Source: a halophilic archaeon SHRA6 (GTDB lineage: Archaea; Halobacteriota; Halobacteria; Halobacteriales; Haloferacaceae). Taken from it: a DNA stretch of 64,000 nucleotides. The notes beneath the pieces were generated by a model that searched no databases, was not told the origin of the DNA, and saw only the letters and a program-made list of their open reading frames with translations. A program made the translations under genes and the position numbers. Below are positions 43,377-51,787 of this stretch, piece by piece. The stretch is taken from positions 124,001 to 188,000 of the forward strand of contig ML241294.1 of NCBI GenBank assembly GCA_005239175.1, in the 5' to 3' direction. Within the stretch, counting starts at the first letter, position 1. The number at the start of each line of letters is the position of its first letter.

Positions 43377-44432
43377 TTAGCCGAACATCGCGCCGAGACC
43401 GTCCGCGCCATCGTCGCCGTCATCGTCGTCATCGGCGTCGTCAGCGTCATCGGCCGACGCGTCGTCGGTCGTGTCGTCTTCATCAGGCTGTTCCTCCTCG
43501 TCGGCATCCGTCGAGGCCGCAGGCGCTTCGACGCCGCGGAGCTCTTCGGGCAGAGCCTCCTCGTCGTCGATCTGCGCGGCGAGCGCACGAAGTTGTGCGT
43601 CGGCCTTGGTGATGAGGTCCGGCATGACGTCCGGGCTCTCGATCGCGGCGTGCAGTGCGACGGATTTGGCCTCGTTGGACGCCTTGGCGACGATGTCGCC
43701 GGCAGTCCGTGTCGTCGGGTAGACCGCGTTGATCGACAGGTTGCGAGCGGCCGAAGCGGCCGACTGGATGTCGGTGCGGTACTCGTCGACGTCGATCGCG
43801 AGTTCGTCCGGCGAGAACAACACGCCTTCGGAGAACACGCTCTTGAGGTCGAGGCCGACCTCTTTGGGTTCGATGCCGAGTTCACTCAATACGCCGGCAA
43901 GGTCCTCAGAGACGACCTCGCCTTCGTCGAGAACCTGGCTGTCGGACATGACCTGAATCGATCCGTCCTGGATCCGCGCGTCAGCGCCGACCTGCTGGAG
44001 TTCACCGACGAACGGCCCCGGATCGACGCCGGTGTCGCCTGCGGGAATGACGATGTCGTTTGGGGCGACCTCGCCAGCGTTGATCGGGGCTGGCGTCTTC
44101 GACGCCTCAAGCTCTTTGTACAGTCCGAACGGGTTGGCGTCGGTGCCAACGAGCGCGATCTGACCGGCAATGAAGTCGGTCAGTTGCTCGTAGCCGTCGT
44201 CGATCTCCTCGAGCGCACGGGTGACGAGCGTGTTTCGGCTCATCCGGATTGCGGCACTGCCGTGAAGATCTTTCCGCATCAACTGCAGCTGCCGGCTCGG
44301 AATGCCAGTCACGCCGACAATCCCGACTGAGCTGTATCCCTCGATGAAGTCGACGAGTTCGTCGACCTCCGCTTGTTTCCACTGTGGGACCGTTTCGGTC
44401 TTGCGGACTGATTCGCTCTGGCTTTCGCTCAT
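43377..44432 (-). CDS. rplP0: 50S ribosomal protein L10 (P0, acidic)
   Basis: A 351-aa P0/uL10. The rRNA-binding domain runs from [40 protein letters not shown], followed by the insertion domain and helices that carry L12 dimers, an acidic tail, and the C-terminal LGAMFG, which matches the end of L12. The ATG overlaps the L1 stop by one base (TAATG), so translation is coupled. Confidence 0.97.
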   Translation of the reverse strand: MSESQSESVRKTETVPQWKQAEVDELVDFIEGYSSVGIVGVTGIPSRQLQLMRKDLHGSAAIRMSRNTLVTRALEEIDDGYEQLTDFIAGQIALVGTDANPFGLYKELEASKTPAPINAGEVAPNDIVIPAGDTGVDPGPFVGELQQVGADARIQDGSIQVMSDSQVLDEGEVVSEDLAGVLSELGIEPKEVGLDLKSVFSEGVLFSPDELAIDVDEYRTDIQSAASAARNLSINAVYPTTRTAGDIVAKASNEAKSVALHAAIESPDVMPDLITKADAQLRALAAQIDDEEALPEELRGVEAPAASTDADEEEQPDEDDTTDDASADDADDADDDDDGDDGADGLGAMFG

Positions 44433-45070
44433 TAGGCGCTCACCTCGACTGCGGGCCCCATCGTCGTCTTGACGTAGATGCTGTCGATGTTGAGCGGGCC
44501 TTTCTCGAGGTCCGCTTCGAGCCGGCGGATGATGACGTCGATGTTGTCCGCGATCTCTTCGGCGGACATGTCGTCAGCGCCAACTCGGGTGTGGAACGTC
44601 CGGCGATCGCGCGAGCGAACCTGGACTGTATTTTTCATCCGGTTGACGGTTTCGACGACGTCGTCGTCGGGCTGCAGCGGCGTCGGCATCTTCCCGCGCG
44701 GACCGAGGACGGTCCCGAGGAAGCGGCCGATGTCTTGCATCAGTGGGGCCTCGGCGACGAAGAAGTCTGCTTCGTCGGCGAGATCTTTTGCGGCATCGGT
44801 GTCGTCACCAAGCTCTTCAATGTCGTCTGAAGAGAGTACTTGATCGGCGACGTCTTCGGCTCTGAGGGCGGTTTCGCCCTCGGCGAAGACGACGATCGTG
44901 GTGTCTTGACCGGTGCCAGACGGGAGCACGATGCTCTCGTCTACACGGTTCGACGGATCGTTGAGGTCTAGGTCACGCAGATTAATCGCGAGGTCCACCG
45001 TTTCGCGGAAGTTCCGCTCAGGGGCATCCTCGAGTGCGCGAGTGACCGCTTGTGCTATGTCGTCTGCCAT
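44432..45070 (-). CDS. rpl1: 50S ribosomal protein L1
   Basis: A 212-aa L1 with [69 protein letters not shown] and the C-terminal [13 protein letters not shown]-type end. It binds 23S rRNA at the exit site and, in archaea, often represses its own mRNA. ATG 45070 follows a near-perfect GGAGGTGA ribosome-binding site (45073-45080), unusual here because most genes look leaderless. Confidence 0.97.
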   Translation of the reverse strand: MADDIAQAVTRALEDAPERNFRETVDLAINLRDLDLNDPSNRVDESIVLPSGTGQDTTIVVFAEGETALRAEDVADQVLSSDDIEELGDDTDAAKDLADEADFFVAEAPLMQDIGRFLGTVLGPRGKMPTPLQPDDDVVETVNRMKNTVQVRSRDRRTFHTRVGADDMSAEEIADNIDVIIRRLEADLEKGPLNIDSIYVKTTMGPAVEVSA

Positions 45071-45072
45071 AT

Positions 45073-45110
45073 TCACCTCCGTAGTACGCGTAGGTTGCTC
45101 CTACGGGTCA
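45073..45110 (-). promoter_or_regulatory. Leader hairpin and ribosome-binding site of rpl1 (candidate L1 autoregulation site)
   Basis: Minus strand carries CGTAGG/CCTACG (45089-45105) with a 5-nt loop, an alternative outer pairing CCGTAG/CTACGG, then GGAGGTGA next to the start. A structured leader of about 60 nt fits the known L1-repressed operons of haloarchaea and methanogens; protein binding is inferred. Confidence 0.55.
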
Positions 45111-45155
45111 GTGAAACAGGGAGTAGCCTGTCTCATCGGTAACTGGCTGATGACG

Positions 45156-45166
45156 GCCTTAAAACC
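45156..45166 (-). promoter_or_regulatory. TATA box of the L1-L10-L12 operon
   Basis: Minus strand GGTTTTAAGG; the expected start site, about 25 bases on, leaves a leader of roughly 60-65 nt before rpl1. Confidence 0.5.
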
Positions 45167-45246
45167 GTCGAAGCGTCCGTTCGTGCGTGATTGACTCGGT
45201 TGGGTGTGAGAGACACACACGATTGAGCAACGACCGATCGCTTGCG

Positions 45247-45282
45247 GTCGTCGATTGTCGATCGTCGGTCGTCGGTCGTCGG
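45247..45282. repeat. Short GTCG-rich tandem repeat at the 3' flank of rpl11
   Basis: About five 7-8-bp units of the GTCGaTC/GTCGGTC type just downstream of the rpl11 stop. Confidence 0.7.
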
Positions 45283-45288
45283 AAAAAA
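45283..45288 (-). terminator. T-run terminator of rpl11
   Basis: Minus strand reads CGTTTTTTCC, ten bases after the rpl11 stop codon. Confidence 0.55.
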
Positions 45289-45298
45289 CGAGGTGGAA

Positions 45299-45772
45299 CT
45301 ACGCCAAGACGTCGTCGTACTCGCCGTCGTCGACGCGCTGTTTGAACGTCCGCGCGTCCTCGCCCTCGATCGTCACACCGAGCGTGACGCAGGTGCCACC
45401 GACCTCCTTGGCGGCGTTTTTGACCTCGTAGGAGAGCAGGTCGCTCGATTTCTGTTCGGCGATCTTTTTGACCTGCTCGATCGACAGGTCGGCGACGAAG
45501 TCGTTCTGTGGTTCGCCGCTGCCGGTGTCGAAGCCGGCTTCGTCTTTGATGAGCTCCGCGGTCGGCGGGACACCCACCTCGATCGAGAACGAGCCGTCGT
45601 CATCGTACTCGACGGTGACGGGGACTTCCATCCCGTCAAAGGCGGCAGTTTCGTCGTTGATCTCCTGTACGACGGCTTGTACGTCCACCGGCGTCGGACC
45701 AAGTTCTGGACCGAGCGGCGGGCCTGGGTTGGCCTTCCCGCCAGGGACGAGGACTTCAATAGTTCCAGCCAT
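45299..45772 (-). CDS. rpl11: 50S ribosomal protein L11
   Basis: A 157-aa L11. Start MAGTIEVLVPGGKANPGPPLGPELGP is the conserved rRNA/methylation region; C-terminal EQVKKIAEQKSSDLLSYEVKNAAKEVGGTCVTLGVTIEG binds the GTPase-centre RNA. Start ATG 45772 is certain by homology. A TATA-like GGTTAAAACT at 45794-45803 (minus) indicates a leaderless message separate from rpl1. Confidence 0.97.
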   Translation of the reverse strand: MAGTIEVLVPGGKANPGPPLGPELGPTPVDVQAVVQEINDETAAFDGMEVPVTVEYDDDGSFSIEVGVPPTAELIKDEAGFDTGSGEPQNDFVADLSIEQVKKIAEQKSSDLLSYEVKNAAKEVGGTCVTLGVTIEGEDARTFKQRVDDGEYDDVLA

Positions 45773-45793
45773 ATCGTATTCGAATCCCCGACG

Positions 45794-45803
45794 AGTTTTA
45801 ACC
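45794..45803 (-). promoter_or_regulatory. TATA box of rpl11
   Basis: Minus strand GGTTAAAACT, 22-31 nt upstream of the ATG. Confidence 0.55.
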
Positions 45804-45861
45804 GTTTTTCTTTCCCGCGCGGTACGTGTAGCGGTGTCACGGCGGGAAAGTCGGGCGATCG

Positions 45862-46053
45862 CAGCGTCGACTGCAGGATCTATCACAGCGTCAACTATAG
45901 GATCGATCGAAGCGTCGACTATAGGATCGATCGAAGCGTCGACTACGAGATCTATCGCAGCGTCAACTGCAGGGTCTACCGAAGCGTCGAGTACAAGATC
46001 TATCGCAGCGTCAACTGCAGGGTCTACCGAAGCGTCGACTACAGGATCGATCG
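45862..46053. repeat. 24-bp tandem repeat, eight units
   Basis: Exactly eight consecutive 24-bp units of the pattern mAGCGTCrACTrymrGrTCkAyCr, plus a partial ninth to about 46070. Alternating units carry GTCGAC/CGATCG palindromes. It fills the gap between the rpl11 promoter and the stop of the M42 peptidase gene. Confidence 0.92.
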
Positions 46054-46080
46054 CGGCGGCGACTGGCGTCTTCTAACTGC

Positions 46081-47145
46081 TCAGATATCAACCGCAAACG
46101 AGTCGACTTCGCCCGCTCGTTCGGCGATCGACCCGAGCAACGCTGCGACCGCGTCGAGATCTTCGGTATCAATCACTTCAACGGGCGTGTGCATGTAGCG
46201 GTTCGGAATCCCGATGTTGAGCGAGGGAATCCCGCCGCGGGATGTGTAGAACGCGTCGGCATCAGTTCCAGTTCGAATACCGGCGGCCTGTAGTTGGACG
46301 TCGATATCCGCAGATTCGGCGGCCTCGCGGGCCACGGAGACAACATTCGAGTGGTTTGCACTTCCGCGGCCGATCACGGGTCCATCACCGAGGCTGACCG
46401 GTCCGCGCCGTTTGCTTGGGACGTCGGGGTTGTCCGTGGCGTGGGTCACGTCGATCGCGATCGCGGCGTCTGGTTCGAGTTCGTAGCCGATCATCTTTGC
46501 TCCCTGCACTCCGACCTCCTCCTGGACGGTGCTCACCGCGTAAACAGTCGCGTCAACGTCAGCTTCGACCGCACGGCGCAGACCCTCGGCGGCACTCCAC
46601 GTTCCGACGCGGTTGTCCATCCCGCGGGCAGACAGCCGAGTGCCGTGAAGCTCGAACAGTTCAGTCGAAAACGTCACCGGGTCGCCAACCTCGACCAGAT
46701 CAGCCGCCTCGTCTTCGCCTGTCGCGCCGATGTCGACGAACTGCTCGGCGATATCTTCGTACTCCTCGTCACCGTTCTCACGGAGGTGGATCGCTGTCTG
46801 GCCGATGACCCCCTGTACAGGCCCGTCGGCCGCGTGAACGGTCACGTGTTGACCCTTCGAGACCGTGCGATCGGAGCCGCCGATCATCCCCAGTCGGAGA
46901 TATCCATCGTCGAGGATGTCCCGAACGATGAACCCAATTTCGTCGGCGTGGCCGGAGAAGGCGATCGACGGGGTATCATCGCCACCCTCGTGGACAGCGA
47001 CGGCGTTTCCGTACGCGTCGGTGTGAACCTCGTCAGCGAAGTCCCGGACATGGTCGACCCAGACGCGCTGGCCGTCGGCTTCGTACCCGGAGGGACTCGG
47101 CGTGGTTAACAGTGATTCGAGGAATGCCCGCGATCGATCGTTCAT
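46081..47145 (-). CDS. M42 family metallopeptidase (tetrahedral aminopeptidase-like)
   Basis: A 354-aa di-zinc aminopeptidase. Metal ligands visible: His in AFSGHADEIGF, Asp in GMDNRVGTWS, Glu-Glu in STVQEEVGVQGA, Asp in AIDVTHATD and the late His in NRYMHTPVEVI. Such enzymes form dodecamers that trim peptides after the proteasome. ATG 47145 (MNDRSRAFLESLLTTPSPSGYE) is the family start; longer readings are less conserved. Confidence 0.93.
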   Translation of the reverse strand: MNDRSRAFLESLLTTPSPSGYEADGQRVWVDHVRDFADEVHTDAYGNAVAVHEGGDDTPSIAFSGHADEIGFIVRDILDDGYLRLGMIGGSDRTVSKGQHVTVHAADGPVQGVIGQTAIHLRENGDEEYEDIAEQFVDIGATGEDEAADLVEVGDPVTFSTELFELHGTRLSARGMDNRVGTWSAAEGLRRAVEADVDATVYAVSTVQEEVGVQGAKMIGYELEPDAAIAIDVTHATDNPDVPSKRRGPVSLGDGPVIGRGSANHSNVVSVAREAAESADIDVQLQAAGIRTGTDADAFYTSRGGIPSLNIGIPNRYMHTPVEVIDTEDLDAVAALLGSIAERAGEVDSFAVDI

Positions 47146-47304
47146 ACAAAGAGCTGTTTGGCTTACTACATGAAAACCGCGATCTCGGTTCGATCGGCCG
47201 GTTAGTGTGCATCCTGAAACCGATTGGTCGGTCAGATTCGTGGGTTGGAGACTGTCGATCGTACCCGACACAAGCGCTTTGGGGCCCGATCGCTAACTCG
47301 GTGT

Positions 47305-48279
47305 ATGAACTTGTACCGCAGCGTCCGAGCGGTCGCGGACGCGGGGTCGACCGGCACCGGTGTCATTGATTGGGGTGCCGTCGCCGAGTCCGCGAAGGCG
47401 GCCACAGAGCCTGGCGACATCACGCTCACTCCCGACGAGGAGGCGGGGTACGCTAACGACGTGCGGGACGCCCGCGATCGGCTTCGGACGATCGGCGAGG
47501 TCGAATTCGACCTACCGAATGCGATCGAGGTCCAAAACCGCCATCACTGGATCGACGCCAACGTTGGGACCTTCCGGCGGGTGATGAAGCCGATCGAGGA
47601 GGAGGCTGACACGCTGTTTCCGGACATCGCCCGATCGGTCAACACCGGGACGATGGCGTTCACCCTCAGTTTCCTCTCGAAGAACGTCCTCGGGCAGTAC
47701 GACCCGCTGTTGCTCGCGGACGCCGAAGAGCACGGACTGTACTTCGTGCGACCAAACATCCTTCGGGTCGCTGAGGAACTCCACGTCTCCTATCCCCGAT
47801 TTCGGCGCTGGATCGCCTTCCACGAGGTTGCCCACGCGGCGGAGTTCGGTGCAGCTCCGTGGCTGCCCGAGTATCTCGAGAGCCGAATGCACGAGGCGGT
47901 GACCTCGATCGGCTCGATGTCACTACGATCGACACCACTCGACAGCCAGCCGCTGCGAGAGCTCAACGTCGCGATGACCGCCGTCGAGGGGTACGCCGAA
48001 CTGCTCATGGACCGGGCGTTCGACGACGACTACACCGACCTCCGCCGAAAGCTCGACGCAAGGCGGCGGGGCGGGGGACCGATCGCCAGAATCATGCGCC
48101 GACTACTCGGACTGGGGATCAAACGCCAACAGTACGAACGCGGCGCGCGCTTCTTTGAAGCGGTTGCGGACGCCCGCGGGATCGGCGCTGCGAGTGTTGT
48201 GTGGGCCGATCCAGCAAATCTGCCAACCGACGCGGAGATCGACGATCCCGCGGCGTGGCTCCGACGGGTCGATCCGTAA
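47305..48279 (+). CDS. Zinc-dependent metalloprotease-like protein (DUF2342, F420-associated family)
   Basis: A 324-aa protein. A zincin HExxH motif, HEVAH, is in WIAFHEVAHAAEF (about 170-182). Other blocks: FRRVMKPIEEEA, NTGTMAFTLSFLSKNVLGQYDPLLL and NVAMTAVEGYAELLMDRAF, which match the DUF2342 / coenzyme-F420-associated family of actinobacteria and haloarchaea. Protease activity is predicted only by the motif. Confidence 0.9.
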   Translation: MNLYRSVRAVADAGSTGTGVIDWGAVAESAKAATEPGDITLTPDEEAGYANDVRDARDRLRTIGEVEFDLPNAIEVQNRHHWIDANVGTFRRVMKPIEEEADTLFPDIARSVNTGTMAFTLSFLSKNVLGQYDPLLLADAEEHGLYFVRPNILRVAEELHVSYPRFRRWIAFHEVAHAAEFGAAPWLPEYLESRMHEAVTSIGSMSLRSTPLDSQPLRELNVAMTAVEGYAELLMDRAFDDDYTDLRRKLDARRRGGGPIARIMRRLLGLGIKRQQYERGARFFEAVADARGIGAASVVWADPANLPTDAEIDDPAAWLRRVDP

Positions 48280-48297
48280 GTTGCCGACACAGCTCGA

Positions 48298-49830
48298 TCA
48301 GTCCTCAAAGTCGACGCCAGTGATCTCGAACCGAGCCCCGCCTGCGGAGCCCTCAGTCACGGTGATCGTCCATCCGTGAGCGTTGACGATCTCGCGTACG
48401 ATGCTCAGCCCGAAGCCAGTCCCGCTCGGTGTCGTTGAGTGTCCAGGATCGAACACCGACTCGCGGCGATCGACCGGAACACCTGGGCCGTCGTCTTCGA
48501 CGTAGAAGCCCGCAGCTCCGTGCCCAACAGTGACTGTTAAGTCGTGGCCGCCGTGTTCGATCGCATCGCCAGGCGGAGCCCGGCTGCCCGTGGAACCGTG
48601 TTCCACGCTGTTGCGAAACAGGTTCTCAAACAGCTGTTGGAGCCGGCCGGCGTCGGCCCGTATCGTTCCCGACACTTCGACGTTCAGCGTAGCGTTGTGT
48701 GTCTCTACGGTTGTCCACGAGTTACGGACGGCGTCTGCGAGGGCGATCGGGCTCCGTTCGGAGACTGACTGGCCCTGACGAGCTAGCGTGAGAAGATCGT
48801 CGATCAGTGTCGCCATTCGCTCGTGGGCAGTTTGGACGGCCGCGAGGTGGCCCCCCTCGGGATCCTCTTGGGCGAGCCGCACTCGCCCGTTTGCGACGCT
48901 CAGTGGGTTGCGGAGATCGTGTGCGACGACTGAGATGAACCGGTCGAGGCGTTCGTTCTGTCGGGCGAGCTGGCGCTCGCGGTCTTTCAACTCGGTGATG
49001 TCCTCGGAAATGACCAATACGCCGTCGGTCTCACCATGTTCGTCCCGATAGGGGACGACATCAGTTTTCATCCAGCGATTCTGTCCAGACGGTGTCGGAA
49101 GCTGTTCGATTAGCCCCTCGATCGGCTCGCCGGATTCGATCACTGACTGGTCCATCTGCTGAAACTCGGTTCCGTACTCGTCAAACAGCTCCCATGCCGT
49201 TTGGCCCTCGATATCTTCGCGCGGTCGATCGAGATAGTCAGTGACCGCGTCGTTGACTCTGAGGATCCGGTTCGCGTCGTCTTTCCGGGTGATCATCGCC
49301 GGAACCGTGTCGTAGATCCGCTGCAGTTCGTTGGTTGTCTGGCGGAGTTTCGTTCGGGTTCGGCAGGATTCGATCGCTGAGACGACGGCATCCGCAAGCG
49401 TTCTGTCCCACGCCGCGGAGCCGCTTTGGCGGAGTAGACATCGGTCCGCACCGCGATCGATCGCCGCCGAAACGAGTTGCTCGTCATCTGTCTCGGAGAC
49501 GAACACGAACGGCACGTCAACTAATTCGGGCGGTGCGTCGTTTGGACTGTCGCCTTCCGCACACCGATCGGTGTGGTGGCCCTGATCGGTCCGCGTGGAT
49601 CCGATCAGATCGACAGCGGGCTCCGCAACCCCGACCACGGCATCCCAGCGCTGCGTCTCAATTTCGGAAGTGTCGTCTGCCTGTGGGTTGATTCGACGAA
49701 TGGTTGCGTGGACGCCGATCGTCGCCAGCGCTCTGTCGAGTCGATCGGCCAGGGTGTCGGTATCGGCTACCACGAGCACGCTGATCCGATCGCCGTTTGC
49801 ATCCGATTGGCCGGGTGCAGCGTCGTTCAC
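48298..49830 (-). CDS. PAS-domain histidine kinase with degenerate receiver
   Basis: A 510-aa cytosolic kinase starting at GTG 49830. Residues about 15-155 look like a receiver (ISVLVVADTDTLADRLDRAL, VPFVFVSETDDEQLVSAAIDRGADRCLLR) but the phospho-Asp position is a valine-rich stretch (WDAVVGVAEP), so it is probably not phosphorylated. A PAS domain (about 167-285), the HisKA box VVAHDLRNPLS, and HATPase G1 EDDGPGVP / G2 TGFGLSIVREI follow. The N-box insertion SVEHGSTGSRAPPGDAIEHG is shared with the split kinase. Confidence 0.9.
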   Translation of the reverse strand: MNDAAPGQSDANGDRISVLVVADTDTLADRLDRALATIGVHATIRRINPQADDTSEIETQRWDAVVGVAEPAVDLIGSTRTDQGHHTDRCAEGDSPNDAPPELVDVPFVFVSETDDEQLVSAAIDRGADRCLLRQSGSAAWDRTLADAVVSAIESCRTRTKLRQTTNELQRIYDTVPAMITRKDDANRILRVNDAVTDYLDRPREDIEGQTAWELFDEYGTEFQQMDQSVIESGEPIEGLIEQLPTPSGQNRWMKTDVVPYRDEHGETDGVLVISEDITELKDRERQLARQNERLDRFISVVAHDLRNPLSVANGRVRLAQEDPEGGHLAAVQTAHERMATLIDDLLTLARQGQSVSERSPIALADAVRNSWTTVETHNATLNVEVSGTIRADAGRLQQLFENLFRNSVEHGSTGSRAPPGDAIEHGGHDLTVTVGHGAAGFYVEDDGPGVPVDRRESVFDPGHSTTPSGTGFGLSIVREIVNAHGWTITVTEGSAGGARFEITGVDFED

Positions 49831-49925
49831 GAATTATGACCATTTCGGAACGCGGGTATCTATACCTTCTGTACGTGTTCACGTCTCACCGCCTGAGGAC
49901 AGAGTGCAGCCGGGGATTCAGGCGT

Positions 49926-50147
49926 TCACAGTCGGTAGTAAAACGTCCGGAGGTTTCGCAACACGAACCACAACAGGATGGCCCCAAAAATGAGTCCGCC
50001 GACGAAGACGGCGGCGACCTCTTCGATCGTCGGGTCGATCTGGAGGCTCATGAGTACCGCTGAGACCGCGACCAACAGTACAAATCCGTATTTGAGCCGC
50101 CGGTTTGCGATCTCGCGTTCTTCGTCGGTGATGCTCGGACCGACCAT
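49926..50147 (-). CDS. Small two-helix membrane protein
   Basis: A 73-aa protein with two hydrophobic helices (YGFVLLVAVSAVLMSL and VAAVFVGGLIFGAILLWFVL), a charged N-terminus and a tyrosine-rich end. Its start overlaps the stop of the gene upstream (50147), so they form one operon. Unknown function. Confidence 0.72.
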   Translation of the reverse strand: MVGPSITDEEREIANRRLKYGFVLLVAVSAVLMSLQIDPTIEEVAAVFVGGLIFGAILLWFVLRNLRTFYYRL

Positions 50148-50650
50148 CAGCAGCCACCGTGTTCGTGCTCACCTTCGGACCCGAACAACACATCCGCATC
50201 TGATCGCTCGGTCTCAGGCTTGCCGCGATCGACTGGAACGGACACGTGGAGACTCACGAACTGCCAGCGATCGACCGGTTCGCGATATTCGAGTGTGCCA
50301 GTCCACCGAGTGTTGTAGGATTCATCGGTTCCGGTTGGATCATCGTGCCACGAGAGCCGAACCTTGTCGTGAAACCACGCGAACGCGTCGCGTTCGGTGA
50401 CGCGGAGGCTGGTGCTTTCAACAGTCCACTCGCTCGTCCGATCGGTCTGGCTGCTCAGACCGTCGGCGATATCAGCATAGCCGACGAGTGTCTCCTCGAT
50501 TCCGAGTTTGATCGCCTGCGGGTCCTCACTGAAAAACGGGGTGAGCGGCTCACCGCGGCGCAGCGTCTCGTAGTACGTTTCGATCGTCTCGCGCGGCGAG
50601 TCAGTCGGCGAAAGCGACAAGTCAGCGTCTGCATTGTCCTCGGAGTTCAT
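50147..50650 (-). CDS. SnoaL/NTF2-like protein
   Basis: A 167-aa protein of the NTF2-like cone fold, suggested by SPRETIETYYETLRRGEPLTPFFSEDPQAIKLG and the paired strands SLRVTERDAFAWFHDKVRLSWHD and TRWTGTLEYREPVDRWQFVSLHVSVPV. These domains bind small ligands or act as cyclases or isomerases; no activity can be chosen. Tail is His-rich (EGEHEHGGC). Confidence 0.78.
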   Translation of the reverse strand: MNSEDNADADLSLSPTDSPRETIETYYETLRRGEPLTPFFSEDPQAIKLGIEETLVGYADIADGLSSQTDRTSEWTVESTSLRVTERDAFAWFHDKVRLSWHDDPTGTDESYNTRWTGTLEYREPVDRWQFVSLHVSVPVDRGKPETERSDADVLFGSEGEHEHGGC

Positions 50651-50651
50651 T

Positions 50652-51203
50652 TCAGTGGAACCCGCGATCGACGCCGTCCTCGTCGATGAGATCGTCGAGT
50701 TCGGCGCTCAATAGCGATTCAGCATCCTCGAAGGTATCTGAGAGGGTATCGAGCCGATCGGGTCGATCGGAGAGCTCGAATTCCATCGGGCCGTAGGCGG
50801 GGCTGTCGATCGCGTCCATTACGTCAGTAAAGAGGTCATCAGGCGTTGTCGGTGCTTCTGAGTGAACCCGCAGGGCTTCAGTGAGCCGCTTGGCCATCGT
50901 CTCTGCCTGGTCTTCGTCTTCAGGTGGCTGGCGAACGGCGAATCGACCCCCGTCGTCGCGGCCCGGCAAGAGCGGATCGAGCTCGTCGTCGATCCGGCGG
51001 GCGACCTTCGCGCCGACGCCTTTGACCTCGTAGGGGTTTTTCGCGTACGTCTTGAGCTGGTAGACGCCGATCGCGGGGTGGCCGAGAAAGAGATCTTCGC
51101 CGACGCCCTGGCGGCGCTGTCCGGCGATCGCACGCCAGCCGTCGGGATCGACCGATCCGTCCGTTACGTCCGCGAGGATGTCCTGCCAGTCTCGAACGCG
51201 CAT
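50652..51203 (-). CDS. Conserved haloarchaeal hypothetical protein
   Basis: A 183-aa acidic protein (MRVRDWQDILADVTDGSVDPDGWRAIAGQRRQGVGEDLFLGHPAIGVYQLKTYAKNPYEVKGVGAKVARRIDDELDPLL). The first 80 residues look helical with a helix-hairpin-helix-like stretch; the rest is acidic and variable. It starts the three-gene leftward operon. No function known. Confidence 0.75.
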   Translation of the reverse strand: MRVRDWQDILADVTDGSVDPDGWRAIAGQRRQGVGEDLFLGHPAIGVYQLKTYAKNPYEVKGVGAKVARRIDDELDPLLPGRDDGGRFAVRQPPEDEDQAETMAKRLTEALRVHSEAPTTPDDLFTDVMDAIDSPAYGPMEFELSDRPDRLDTLSDTFEDAESLLSAELDDLIDEDGVDRGFH

Positions 51204-51619
51204 ACGCCGGTGTACGACGGGCGATCGTATGAGAATGTCGATCGCGGTGGGACCTGCGGCGACGTGTATTGTTGTGACTCGTATCGAACTGAGTGTAATA
51301 GTTGTCTACGTCCACAGTCACAAGACGTGGTGATAGATACAACGCGCGGGCCTTACACCGTGCTTCTCTCGAACACCGAACTCCTGTTTTTGTGCAATCC
51401 ACCTATGGGTTTTCTCAGCATGTTCGGAGAGCCCCCTGGTTGATTCAGCGAGGTGACCCTGGCATTCATGACGTGCAAAGACCGAAAGATCAATCTTACT
51501 TGTAATAATACTATCTGGGTTGCAAAGACTTATCATCCTGCTCTCATCACTACATGCTGTAGGTGCCCTAGTTGGCCACGATATAGTGGACTGTGGGGGC
51601 AAGGAAACTCAGAACACAA
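51204..51619. other. Boundary intergenic region before the nrd cassette
   Basis: About 416 bases with no gene I can defend. Composition shifts from GC-rich near 51204 to AT-richer after 51270. A TATA-like TGTAATAATAC at 51501-51511 would suit the downstream genes. Reading frames on both strands lack coding character. Confidence 0.6.
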
Positions 51620-51787
51620 ATGAACTGCCCGGACTGCAACCACGACGACACGTCCATTCGAGACACGAAAATGATAGAAAATTTCCTAAACGACACAACT
51701 GCGATCGGACACACTGGACCGATACCGGATAGTGACAAAGCCAGCCCAACGCAAGCGGTTACGTTTGAGGTGACCCGCGATGAGTAA
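51620..51787 (+). CDS. Small single-CxxC protein
   Basis: A 55-aa protein (MNCPDCNHDDTSIRDTKMIENFL...) with one Cys-pair knuckle, immediately upstream of and overlapping nrdB by eight bases. It could be a redox partner or a half zinc ribbon. No homologue recognised; position suggests a role with the reductase. Confidence 0.6.
   Translation: MNCPDCNHDDTSIRDTKMIENFLNDTTAIGHTGPIPDSDKASPTQAVTFEVTRDE

Noticed and set aside
45862-46053. CRISPR array
   Set aside because: Units are contiguous with no spacers of unique sequence, and no cas genes are near. The same holds for the other arrays.
45468-46076. Plus-strand frame of about 200 aa with EASTIGSI-type repeats
   Set aside because: It is antisense to rpl11 and then runs through the 24-bp tandem array; divisibility of the unit by three keeps it open.
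51318-51602. 94-aa minus-strand frame before the nrd cassette
   Set aside because: Weak codon bias, no motif, and it covers the likely nrd promoter. It could be a transposase relic but I cannot support it.
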